This document shows, piece by piece, positions 1 through 5,457 of a DNA stretch of 29,840 nucleotides. Within the stretch, counting starts at the first letter, position 1. Each line of letters starts with the position of its first letter. The DNA is taken from positions 1 to 29,840 of IMG/VR virus record IMGVR_UViG_3300008107_000643. One strand, given 5' to 3'. A program made the position numbers and the translations under genes. The notes under the pieces are model-generated. The model was given only the letters and a program-made list of their open reading frames with translations, searched no databases and was not told the origin of the DNA. Source of the DNA: a virus.

Positions 1-2
1 TA

Positions 3-308
3 TCCTTAAAAGCAAAAGCCTTGATCCACCGCTTGAACAAAATCGTGCAAGACGAAGTGAAAATCTTTGACGAACTGCGTCTTGAAGTTTTTAAAAAGCA
101 TGGCGATGAAGCCGAGGGCAATGTAACCATCGCACCGGAAAACATCGCAGCATTTCAAGCGGACTTCAACGAATTACTAGCGGTTGAAAAACCGATCGAC
201 TTATCGACAATATGGACGACAAAACTAAACCTTGACGATGTGGGCAGCATTGAAACGGATGAATTTTATCCGGTGTTTTTAAAACTAATTGAAGATGAGC
301 AAAAGTAA
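3..308 (+). CDS. Hypothetical phage protein, 5' truncated by window edge
   Basis: The frame is open from the left edge, so the true start lies outside the window. A TTG at 21 is possible but unlikely to be the start. About 101 residues are visible. The N-terminal half looks helical and charged (KIVQDEVKIFDELRLEVFKK), and the C-terminus is acidic. The pattern of an EL..F..LR...FKKHGDE helix followed by a FNELL segment is loosely like DUF1617-type small phage proteins, but I cannot assign it firmly. Its last codons (D-E-Q-K-stop) contain the ATGAGC start of the next gene in another frame, which places it in the same operon as the lysis genes. Function unknown. Confidence 0.7.
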   Translation, partial: SLKAKALIHRLNKIVQDEVKIFDELRLEVFKKHGDEAEGNVTIAPENIAAFQADFNELLAVEKPIDLSTIWTTKLNLDDVGSIETDEFYPVFLKLIEDEQK

Positions 309-531
309 ATTCTTTACCTTAAACTGGGGCGACCTTAAAAAGTCGCTTCAGATTGTGGTGATATCAACCGCCATTCCCGCCGTTGTCGTTATCTTTAACG
401 AAGGGCGTTTCCCCGTTTTAGACGATATTAAGACAATCGGTTTAATTAGCCTAGGCGCATGGATCAGTTATTTGACAAAAAATTTATTGACCAATTCACA
501 AGATGAATTTTTAAGCGATGAGCCAAAGTAA
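295..531 (+). CDS. Small two-TM membrane protein, holin candidate
   Basis: A 78-residue protein starting at ATG 295; an upstream in-frame TTG at 289 would add two residues but the ATG fits better. The N-terminus (SKSKFFTLNWGDLKK) is polar and basic. Hydrophobic segments at about residues 16-34 and 44-60 should cross the inner membrane, and the C-terminus is acidic. Small proteins with an FFTLNW N-terminus and two membrane helices are common in Bacteroidetes phages and prophages near lysis genes. With a second small membrane protein next to it and an endolysin 1 kb downstream, a holin or holin-partner role is the best inference, but there is no diagnostic motif. It overlaps the previous gene by 14 nt and the next by 14 nt, implying translational coupling. 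Confidence 0.75.
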   Translation: MSKSKFFTLNWGDLKKSLQIVVISTAIPAVVVIFNEGRFPVLDDIKTIGLISLGAWISYLTKNLLTNSQDEFLSDEPK

Positions 532-706
532 CGATACGGGATTGGTTGGATGGGCGTGTACATCATTCCTTTTTGTTATGAATATGATCACGCCTCAAGA
601 TTGGTCGTACATTATGACCGGAATAGCAGCGGGTATGACGGGCGTTTATTATATAGCCAAAACGATAAACGTATTTACGAAAAAAGATGAGCCAGGCGAC
701 AAATGA
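518..706 (+). CDS. Small two-TM membrane protein, second holin candidate
   Basis: A 62-residue protein with hydrophobic stretches at about residues 8-25 and 29-50 and a charged lysine-rich C-terminus (NVFTKKDEPGDK). That is the usual build of class II holins: two helices, short loop, charged tail. Start is ATG 518, nested in the last codons of the previous gene. It could be the holin with the upstream gene as an antiholin or accessory protein, or the reverse; sequence alone does not decide. It ends at 706, overlapping the DUF3310 gene by 20 nt. Confidence 0.72.
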   Translation: MSQSNDTGLVGWACTSFLFVMNMITPQDWSYIMTGIAAGMTGVYYIAKTINVFTKKDEPGDK

Positions 707-917
707 GCAAATAGGCGGCGCGCATTATAAGGACTTAGCTATCCAGCCAACGGAGTTCATACACCGCAACGGCATTCCCTTTATTGAGGGCAATGTCATT
801 AAGTATGTCTGTCGGCATCGCCATAAAAACGGAAGGCAAGACATTGAGAAGGCGATACACTATTTGAGGCTTTTATTAGAGTTTGAATATGAAACAGAAA
901 ATAAAGAAAACTATTGA
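687..917 (+). CDS. DUF3310 family protein
   Basis: A 76-residue protein with the DUF3310 signature along nearly its whole length: GGAHYKDLAIQPTEFI near residues 10-25, then EGNVIKYVCRHRHKNG at about 34-49, and a KAIHYLRLLLE helix. The family is widespread in phages and is sometimes labelled nucleotide-kinase-like, but its biochemical role is not settled. The start at ATG 687 lies inside the end of the preceding gene. It is an odd neighbour for lysis genes: in other phages DUF3310 sits with nucleotide metabolism genes. Family assignment is firm; function is not. Confidence 0.88.
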   Translation: MSQATNEQIGGAHYKDLAIQPTEFIHRNGIPFIEGNVIKYVCRHRHKNGRQDIEKAIHYLRLLLEFEYETENKENY

Positions 918-1479
918 GCGCGTGATATTCATAACTATTTTACTATTATCTGCCGCGCTTTGCCTAGTTGTCGCCACTAGGAATAAAAAAACAAAAATCG
1001 ATCCGGTGCGCACCGCTTACGATAGCACCATTAAGGATATCAACATCAAAGTTAAACTGAAGCAAGACACGATAAACGAACTGAATAAGAAAAAAGATAT
1101 TTACCATCTTAGCCTTAAAACGCGCAAGGCTAACATTTACACCATAACGGCAAGGCTGGACACCGCCACCATACCGCCGCAAGTCGATAGCTTAATTGAC
1201 AATTATAAGTACTTAGCCAAAGATTATGAGCGGGTGGATAGTTTAAATGATAGTATTATCATTAAAAAGAATGAGCAGCTAAAACTGCAAGATATTGCGC
1301 TTAAGCAATCACAGAATGAGATTAAGCGCATCGACACCGCGCTACAAAATAAAATTGCGGAGAACGTTAAACTTTACGACCAGGTCGCTAGGCTTGAGAA
1401 AAAACTAAACCGGCGTAAAAAAGTTAGTACTATCCTTATTGGTACAATTTTGGCATTTGGCTATATAGTAGTCAAATAA
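889..1479 (+). CDS. TM / coiled-coil / TM protein, spanin candidate
   Basis: A 196-residue protein from ATG 889; an in-frame TTG at 883 is the alternative start. A hydrophobic helix at residues 11-29 follows a basic N-terminus, which fits an inner-membrane anchor. The middle 140 residues are rich in K, E, D, N and Q with heptad-like spacing and almost no glycine or proline, so a long periplasmic coiled coil is likely. A second hydrophobic segment closes the protein (about 178-196). Position just before the endolysin and the anchored coiled-coil build suggest an Rz-like spanin. A canonical i-spanin has only one membrane helix and a u-spanin has a lipobox, which is absent here, so this would be an atypical one. 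A tail or lysis-timing role is possible. Confidence 0.7.
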   Translation: MKQKIKKTIERVIFITILLLSAALCLVVATRNKKTKIDPVRTAYDSTIKDINIKVKLKQDTINELNKKKDIYHLSLKTRKANIYTITARLDTATIPPQVDSLIDNYKYLAKDYERVDSLNDSIIIKKNEQLKLQDIALKQSQNEIKRIDTALQNKIAENVKLYDQVARLEKKLNRRKKVSTILIGTILAFGYIVVK

Positions 1480-1486
1480 CCCAACA

Positions 1487-1966
1487 ATGAGTAAACAACG
1501 CCGCTGCATCGCCAAATTTGGCGATCCAACAAAAGACCGCGCCACCTTTGAGAAAAGGCATATGGTGCTTTACGACATTCCGGACGATATTAACAAAGTT
1601 ATTCCGGTACTTCCCAACCGCATTTACTGCAACAAAGTAATCGTTGAGCCGCTTACCAATGTGCTTAACGACTTAGTTATCAGCGGTTTATATAAAGAAA
1701 TTAAAACATACGATGGGTGTTTTAACATCCGTAAATCGCGTGGAACGAATGTCATATCCATGCACTCCTTCGGCATTGCCATCGATATGAACGCCGCATG
1801 GAATCCCTTACTTAGGGGCGTACATCCTAATAAACGCAGCGAACTGCGCAAAGAATACGTTAAATGGTCTGAGAAATTTTTAGACGTTTGGCGGCGTAAT
1901 GGCTGGGAGTGTGGTGCTGATTGGAACACAGTCCTTGACGGGATGCACTTTGAAATAAAACTATAA
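1487..1966 (+). CDS. Endolysin, M15 family (VanY-like) peptidase
   Basis: A 159-residue zinc peptidase of the M15 D-Ala-D-Ala carboxypeptidase / L-Ala-D-Glu endopeptidase group. The zinc-binding motif SMHSFGIAID is at residues 91-100 (His93, Asp100), and the third ligand lies in DGMHFE at 151-156 (His154). The length is that of a bare catalytic domain: no signal peptide and no cell-wall-binding repeat, as expected for an endolysin of a Gram-negative host that is released by a holin. It would cut the peptide stems of peptidoglycan at the end of infection. It lies 7 nt after the spanin candidate and one base before the metallophosphoesterase gene. Confidence 0.92.
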   Translation: MSKQRRCIAKFGDPTKDRATFEKRHMVLYDIPDDINKVIPVLPNRIYCNKVIVEPLTNVLNDLVISGLYKEIKTYDGCFNIRKSRGTNVISMHSFGIAIDMNAAWNPLLRGVHPNKRSELRKEYVKWSEKFLDVWRRNGWECGADWNTVLDGMHFEIKL

Positions 1967-1967
1967 G

Positions 1968-2954
1968 ATGCGTAAAACAACAAGCAAGGCAAAATTGGCG
2001 ATCGAGTATTGTAAAAAATATCCCGAAAAAAGTACTAAGGCATTAGCTGAATTATTGGCATCAAAGTATGGCCATATTTTTGAAAATTACGGCCAAGCAA
2101 GGAATACGGTTAGATACTATCGGGATGAAAAAGACGCCAATAAAATAAAAAAGAAAAGCGAAATAGTCCAGCGCGATTTTAGACCGATGCTTCCAACGGA
2201 GGACTCAGCGGATTATCAACCCTATATTTTAGAGGGCGTGAGCCGAATTGGGATTATATCAGACATCCACATCCCCAACCATCGCAATCGTGAAATCAAC
2301 CTTGCGCTGCAAAAGTTTGATGAATATGGCGTTGACTGCATTATTATAAATGGTGATTTATTAGACAATACACCTTACACTAAGTTTTTAACGCCACCCG
2401 ATAAAAAAGACGCTAGGCGATATCTTAACATGGCAGAGGACTTTTTGCAAATGCTGCGAAATGCCTATCCCGATACGCGCATCATATGGGCAGAGGGTAA
2501 CCATGATTTTTGGTATTATCAGTACCTGATGCGCAAAGCACCGGAACTTTACGGCGATCCCTACTATCACCTTCAGCATCGATTGCGCCTTAGTGAGAAG
2601 TATATTGAGTTTATACCGCAGACAAGCTATATCATGGCTGGTAAGTTAGCTATCTGTCATGGGCACTACTTAGTGCGCGGTATATTCACACCCGTAAGTG
2701 CGGCGCGAACCGTTATGATGAAGGCAAAAGTGCCTTGCATTATTGGCCACGTGCATAAGACATCTGAGTTCACGCAGACCGATCTGCATGGGCAGATTGT
2801 TACGACCTGGTCAACCGGCTGCCTTTGTACGCTTACACCCGACTATCAACCTATGGGCGGGGATGCGAACTATGGCTTTGCAACGGCGGAGATTAGCGCG
2901 GACGGCAATTTTCACGTTAATAATTATCGGATTTATAATGGCCAAATCCTTTAA
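1968..2954 (+). CDS. Calcineurin-like metallophosphoesterase with N-terminal HTH-like region
   Basis: A 328-residue protein. Residues 91-330 carry the full set of metallophosphoesterase metal-binding blocks: SDIHIPNH (Asp99, His101), NGDLLDN (Asp130), GNHDFW (Asn178, His179), HGH at 231-233 and GHVH at 260-263. Substrates in this superfamily include nucleic acids, nucleotides and phosphoproteins; I cannot tell which applies. Residues 1-65 are separate: a basic helical segment (TSKAKLAIEYCKKYPEKSTK, ending in ARNTVRYYRD) that looks like a helix-turn-helix of the kind that counts off target sites. A DNA-directed phosphoesterase or nuclease is therefore a reasonable inference. It sits between the endolysin and a small HExxH protein, overlapping the latter by 17 nt. 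Confidence 0.88.
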   Translation: MRKTTSKAKLAIEYCKKYPEKSTKALAELLASKYGHIFENYGQARNTVRYYRDEKDANKIKKKSEIVQRDFRPMLPTEDSADYQPYILEGVSRIGIISDIHIPNHRNREINLALQKFDEYGVDCIIINGDLLDNTPYTKFLTPPDKKDARRYLNMAEDFLQMLRNAYPDTRIIWAEGNHDFWYYQYLMRKAPELYGDPYYHLQHRLRLSEKYIEFIPQTSYIMAGKLAICHGHYLVRGIFTPVSAARTVMMKAKVPCIIGHVHKTSEFTQTDLHGQIVTTWSTGCLCTLTPDYQPMGGDANYGFATAEISADGNFHVNNYRIYNGQIL

Positions 2955-3204
2955 AGTTATTGAGTCAAAGCTAGGGCGCAACAAAGCCTGGGGTATGGCG
3001 CACACCGATGATAATGTCATTGAGATAGACGCTAGGCTTAAGGGGCGTAAGAAAATGGAAATTATCATACACGAAGCGATGCACTTGTTGAACCCGCAAT
3101 TTACGGAAGAGGAGGTCATTCGGCAATCTAAGAAATTATGCTTAACTTTGTGGAACTTGCACTATCGGCAAGTGGACAACGATAAAAGTCAACCTTTGCA
3201 GTAA
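2938..3204 (+). CDS. Small HExxH putative zinc metalloprotein
   Basis: An 88-residue protein starting at ATG 2938, inside the end of the phosphoesterase gene; longer readings of the frame upstream of 2938 overlap that gene and look non-coding. The centre holds IIIHEAMHLL (HEAMH at 45-49), the zincin metal-binding and catalytic motif, followed by an acidic helix with Glu57-Glu59 that could supply a third ligand. At 88 residues it is among the smallest HExxH proteins, roughly a SprT- or ImmA-like core stripped to the active-site helix. Similar short proteins occur in Bacteroidetes phages. Substrate unknown. It is the last gene before the strong terminator at 3224-3261, so it ends the operon that includes lysis. 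Confidence 0.75.
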   Translation: MAKSFKVIESKLGRNKAWGMAHTDDNVIEIDARLKGRKKMEIIIHEAMHLLNPQFTEEEVIRQSKKLCLTLWNLHYRQVDNDKSQPLQ

Positions 3205-3223
3205 TTTTTGTTTGGTTTATAGT

Positions 3224-3261
3224 AAAAAAGGCGGCCGGCGTTTCTACGTTGGCCTTTTTTT
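3224..3261 (+). terminator. Rho-independent terminator after the lysis operon
   Basis: An A6 run at 3224-3229, an 8-bp stem GGCCGGCG (3233-3240) / CGTTGGCC (3247-3254) with two G-U pairs, a 6-nt loop TTTCTA, and a T7 tract at 3255-3261. It separates the lysis genes from the next promoter. Confidence 0.9.
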
Positions 3262-3315
3262 AGATAATTTTTAATAAATTGGCGTTTTATTTAATAAAAT
3301 ATAAATTTTTGAAAA

Positions 3316-3348
3316 TTGTTTCTTTTTATCAAAAATGCTATAATTTAG
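3316..3348 (+). promoter_or_regulatory. Probable Bacteroidota-type promoter
   Basis: TTG at 3316-3318 is followed after 22 nt by TAATTTAG at 3341-3348, a one-mismatch version of the TAnnTTTG -7 element of Bacteroidota. The region is very AT-rich and lies just after a terminator. Exactly 4 nt downstream begins the leader ACTAAAAACCAAACAAT (3353-3369) and then ATG 3370, so the mRNA leader would be under 20 nt. A -7 box with the TATAATTT register (3339-3346) is an alternative reading. Confidence 0.6.
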
Positions 3349-3369
3349 CAGTACTAAAAACCAAACAAT

Positions 3370-3693
3370 ATGTTACAACGACTTGTCAACTTCATCAACC
3401 TAGCGCACTTGCGCTTTATGGCTTTTTGCTATCGCGACTACTCCAGTAAGCAAATAACAGACGCTATTCGGATGTACTATGACATTATCCGCGAAATGAC
3501 TCAGGCCCAGGCCTTTGACGAAATTAGCCATATGTTCATAGACATTGAGATTTTTAAAAAGAAATATAAAGGCTTGATCCCTCCGGATATGTTTGACGAA
3601 AGGACAATCCGATTAGAGGAAATTTTAATAAAAGAAACGGAGCGCGTTATGAATATAAAACGTCGCCCAGCTTTAATGCGTAAAAAAAGATAA
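3370..3693 (+). CDS. Hypothetical protein, first gene after a promoter
   Basis: A 107-residue protein that I do not recognise. It is mostly helical, begins with a hydrophobic/aromatic stretch (LVNFINLAHLRFMAFCYRDY), continues with mixed charged helices, and ends very basic (NIKRRPALMRKKR), which would suit nucleic-acid contact. It is the first gene of the transcript from the promoter at 3316-3348 and shares the CCAAAC leader with the genes at 5046 and 5458. A position directly downstream of a host-type promoter suggests an early gene, possibly aimed at host takeover, but that is inference only. Confidence 0.7.
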   Translation: MLQRLVNFINLAHLRFMAFCYRDYSSKQITDAIRMYYDIIREMTQAQAFDEISHMFIDIEIFKKKYKGLIPPDMFDERTIRLEEILIKETERVMNIKRRPALMRKKR

Positions 3694-3695
3694 CT

Positions 3696-3788
3696 ATGTT
3701 AGACATGTTTATTATCTCATCGTTATTCTGTATTTTTTTTATATGCCTTGACACATACCAAAGGCGCAAGGACAATCGTAACCAATAA
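3696..3788 (+). CDS. Micro-protein with one membrane helix
   Basis: A 30-residue reading frame in the 106-nt gap between two genes. It starts at ATG 3696, two bases after the previous stop, and ends at TAA 3788. Residues 4-18 are strongly hydrophobic (MFIISSLFCIFFICL), followed by a charged tail (DTYQRRKDNRNQ): a single membrane anchor with a basic cytoplasmic end. Size and position fit the small membrane ORFs often seen in phage early regions, but nothing beyond composition supports translation. The next gene starts 11 nt later. Confidence 0.4.
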   Translation: MLDMFIISSLFCIFFICLDTYQRRKDNRNQ

Positions 3789-3799
3789 ACCCATATATT

Positions 3800-4387
3800 A
3801 TGGCACTTTTGAACAAGGGCAACAAAGGGATCTACTTATCGATCCAAAGCGGAAAAATCGCCCACCGCGTAACCGATGCCACCCAAAGCAGTAAGCAGCG
3901 CACACTAGAGAGTGGTAAAGTAATCCATGAGGAACTTTACGACTCAATGGAAGGCATGATCAAAAACGTTCAGTTTAAGGATGGCGACTACGGAACGCAG
4001 CTGGTTATCACCATTGAGAACGAGGGCGAAATCGCACATCTGCAAATGCCGCTCAGTAGCAATCCGGCAAGTGGATTTCTTAAGGCATTGCCAAATGTTG
4101 ACGCCAATGTCGCCGTTAAATTCTCACCGAAGATGGAAGAAAAAGACGGCAAACGCAAGACCTCACTATTCTTATCGCAAGGCGGTAAGGGCGTTAAGTG
4201 GTACTGGACAAAAGACAACCCAGGCGATTTACCTAGTCTAAAAAAGATTAAGGTTAAAGGCAAAGAAACCTGGGACGACTCCGATCAGATTGACTACTTG
4301 AAAGCGTATGTGAACGATGAGTTTTTACCTAAGTTATCCGGCGGCGTATCCGCTGAGATTGAAGCCGATGAGGAGGCACCGTTTTAA
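3800..4387 (+). CDS. Single-stranded DNA-binding protein (phage type)
   Basis: A 195-residue protein that looks like a phage single-strand DNA-binding protein. The first about 165 residues are beta-rich with alternating basic and aromatic positions (KGVKWYWTKDNPG near 130-142), compatible with an OB-fold. The final eight residues, EADEEAPF, reproduce the acidic D/E-rich tip ending in P-F found on bacterial SSB, which binds replisome and repair partners. T7 gp2.5 and T4 gp32 also have acidic tails, but the P-F ending is specifically SSB-like. It would coat the single strands exposed by the helicase and primase encoded from 6416 to 10463. It is closed by a terminator 9 nt downstream, so it may be produced at high level from the promoter at 3316. 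Confidence 0.72.
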   Translation: MALLNKGNKGIYLSIQSGKIAHRVTDATQSSKQRTLESGKVIHEELYDSMEGMIKNVQFKDGDYGTQLVITIENEGEIAHLQMPLSSNPASGFLKALPNVDANVAVKFSPKMEEKDGKRKTSLFLSQGGKGVKWYWTKDNPGDLPSLKKIKVKGKETWDDSDQIDYLKAYVNDEFLPKLSGGVSAEIEADEEAPF

Positions 4388-4396
4388 TTGTTAACT

Positions 4397-4431
4397 AAAA
4401 AAGCCGGGTGTAAAAGCCTGGCTTTTTTTTT
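4397..4431 (+). terminator. Rho-independent terminator after the SSB gene
   Basis: An A6 run at 4397-4402, stem GCCGGG (4403-4408) / CCTGGC (4417-4422), loop TGTAAAAG, and a T9 tract at 4423-4431. The A and T runs extend the stem to 12 pairs and make it potentially bidirectional. Confidence 0.9.
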
Positions 4432-4441
4432 AATTTATTTT

Positions 4442-4978
4442 ATGAAACTAACAACAGAACAATTTTTAGATTATGAACTGAACGCGGGGATCAATGCCGA
4501 CAATCCCGCCTTTCATGAATTGGCTAGGTTAAGCATCGCTGAACTGAAAGAATACAATATCCAAAGCGTTATGGACTACGGCGCGGGTACGGGTGTATAT
4601 AGCCAAGCGGCACATTTAGCGGGTTATGACGTAAGCGTTTACGATATATGGAAATCGCACCGCGACTACATTAAGCAATATTTCTCGCATCTTAAGCAGA
4701 TTCGCAAAGTTAAGACAACCGACGCCATGCTTTTTATCGAGGTAGCTGAACATATGACGGATGAAGAGTTGACGAAACTTATGGATAGCATTAAGCCGCG
4801 CGTCATATTATTCAGTTCAATACCCTATAAAAACCCAATTTTTGACGCAGAATGGGGGCATATTAACATAAAATCCGAAGCCGCGTGGGATGAGTTTTTT
4901 AGCCGTTACGGCTATGCGGTCAGCAAATTAGTCAAATATCCTACGGAATGGGCGCGGGTGTATCAAAAAATTATTTGA
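4442..4978 (+). CDS. Class I SAM-dependent methyltransferase
   Basis: A 178-residue protein from ATG 4442; a TTG at 4388 in the same frame would read through the terminator and is not credible. Motif I for S-adenosylmethionine binding is VMDYGAGTGVYSQAA (residues 43-57), with the acidic end of strand 2 at VSVYDIW (64-70). IEVAEHM near residue 100 corresponds to the post-motif region of Methyltransf_11/23-type enzymes. There is no DPPY or NPPY motif, so it is not a typical DNA amino-methyltransferase; small molecules, sugars or proteins are likelier targets. It lies just upstream of a consensus promoter and may have its own weak expression, as the terminator at 4397-4431 cuts it off from the SSB transcript. 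Confidence 0.82.
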   Translation: MKLTTEQFLDYELNAGINADNPAFHELARLSIAELKEYNIQSVMDYGAGTGVYSQAAHLAGYDVSVYDIWKSHRDYIKQYFSHLKQIRKVKTTDAMLFIEVAEHMTDEELTKLMDSIKPRVILFSSIPYKNPIFDAEWGHINIKSEAAWDEFFSRYGYAVSKLVKYPTEWARVYQKII

Positions 4979-4997
4979 AAATAATTTGAAAAAAGTT

Positions 4998-5026
4998 TTT
5001 GTTTTTCAAATAAAGTATTATCTTTG
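4998..5026 (+). promoter_or_regulatory. Consensus Bacteroidota promoter (TTTG-N17-TAtcTTTG)
   Basis: TTTG at 4998-5001, a 17-nt spacer, then TATCTTTG at 5019-5026, a perfect TAnnTTTG -7 element. The leader ACTAAACCAAACAAA begins at 5031, 4 nt after the box, and ends at ATG 5046. This is the clearest promoter in the window and would drive the replication operon with a leader of about 15 nt, using the host housekeeping sigma factor. Confidence 0.85.
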
Positions 5027-5045
5027 ACCTACTAAACCAAACAAA

Positions 5046-5222
5046 ATGATAACAACAACATTGACCTTCAGAGAGCAAATTCTAATTGACTCCGCTATTC
5101 GTACCCGTATTATGTGGATTGAAAACTTTATTCTAGACAACAATAGCGAGGTTGTCATGGATGCTTACTTATTAGAACTTGCCGAATTAAAAAATTTACT
5201 TAACGCATATGACCAAACCTAA
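5046..5222 (+). CDS. Small hypothetical protein, first gene of the replication operon
   Basis: A 58-residue protein starting at the first ATG downstream of the consensus promoter. It is acidic, rich in Leu, Ile and Glu, and predicted all-helical (SAIRTRIMWIENFILDNN, then LLELAELKNLLNA), suggesting a helical hairpin or small dimer. No family recognised. Its last 14 nt overlap the next gene, which starts at ATG 5209. Being promoter-proximal it is probably among the first and most abundant phage proteins made. Confidence 0.65.
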   Translation: MITTTLTFREQILIDSAIRTRIMWIENFILDNNSEVVMDAYLLELAELKNLLNAYDQT

Positions 5223-5427
5223 ACGCGGGGGCGCAAGGCCAGGAGCCGGAAGGCCAAGAGGCGCACCGCACAAAACCATTTCCTTTCGAGTACCGGCAAA
5301 ACATTCAGACGTTATAAAAAATTACTTAACCAAACTTTTACAAGATGAACTTAACAGAAAAGCAAAAACAGACCTTGACAACAATAGCCGTAATCGCGCT
5401 ATTCTTACTCATGACCTTAGCAGATAA
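5209..5427 (+). CDS. Small GGARPGAGRPRG-type DNA-binding protein
   Basis: A 72-residue protein opening with the basic, glycine-rich tail KRGGARPGAGRPRGAP, an AT-hook-like motif common on small phage and mobile-element proteins. It continues with KTISFRVPAKHSDVIKNYL (residues 22-40), which has the beta-strand-then-helix pattern of ribbon-helix-helix (CopG/Arc-like) repressors. A DNA-binding regulator or accessory factor is the best inference. The C-terminal third (from about residue 46) overlaps another reading frame, 5345-5437, that encodes a plausible membrane micro-protein; the tail here is low in structure and might be shaped by that overlap. Confidence 0.75.
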   Translation: MTKPKRGGARPGAGRPRGAPHKTISFRVPAKHSDVIKNYLTKLLQDELNRKAKTDLDNNSRNRAILTHDLSR

Positions 5428-5437
5428 TATAATGTAA
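5345..5437 (+). CDS. Overlapping membrane micro-protein
   Basis: A 30-residue frame from ATG 5345 to TAA 5437. A polar N-terminus (NLTEKQKQTLTT) is followed by a compact hydrophobic segment (IAVIALFLLMTLA, residues 14-26). It overlaps the end of the 5209-5427 gene by 83 nt in another frame and ends 5 nt before the CTAAACC leader of the nuclease gene. Similar single-helix ORFs are frequent in Bacteroidetes phages, and the membrane segment is cleaner than expected by chance in a shadow frame, but evidence of expression is lacking. Confidence 0.4.
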   Translation: MNLTEKQKQTLTTIAVIALFLLMTLADNIM

Positions 5438-5441
5438 GCCA

Positions 5442-5457
5442 TCTAAACCAAACTAAA
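5442..5457 (+). promoter_or_regulatory. Third copy of the CTAAACCAAAC leader
   Basis: TCTAAACCAAACTAAA directly before ATG 5458 matches the leaders at 3353-3369 and 5031-5045. The equivalent -7 position (5430-5437, TAATGTAA) matches TAnnTTTG poorly, so here the motif may act in translation rather than mark a transcription start. Confidence 0.5.

Noticed and set aside
964-1182. Open frame on the minus strand inside the spanin candidate
   Set aside because: It lies fully within a well-supported + gene, has no upstream signals, and its composition is that of a shadow. The same applies to other minus-strand frames, for example 1624-1992, 9214-9429, 17276-17572, 22139-22381 and 27491-27757.
2743-2937. 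Long upstream reading of the HExxH gene from 2743
   Set aside because: The extra 65 residues overlap the metallophosphoesterase and are arginine/proline-rich shadow sequence; ATG 2938 fits the overlap pattern of this genome.
3981-4241. Alternate + frame inside the SSB gene
   Set aside because: Serine/arginine-rich shadow of a strongly supported gene, with no membrane segment or motif.
4388-4441. TTG start for the SAM methyltransferase at 4388
   Set aside because: It would translate the terminator hairpin at 4397-4431; ATG 4442 is the natural start and motif I spacing is normal from there.
5046-5437. Toxin-antitoxin pair formed by the small genes after the promoter
   Set aside because: The RHH-like protein could be an antitoxin, but neither neighbour resembles a known toxin; the helical 58-residue protein and membrane micro-protein give no motif.
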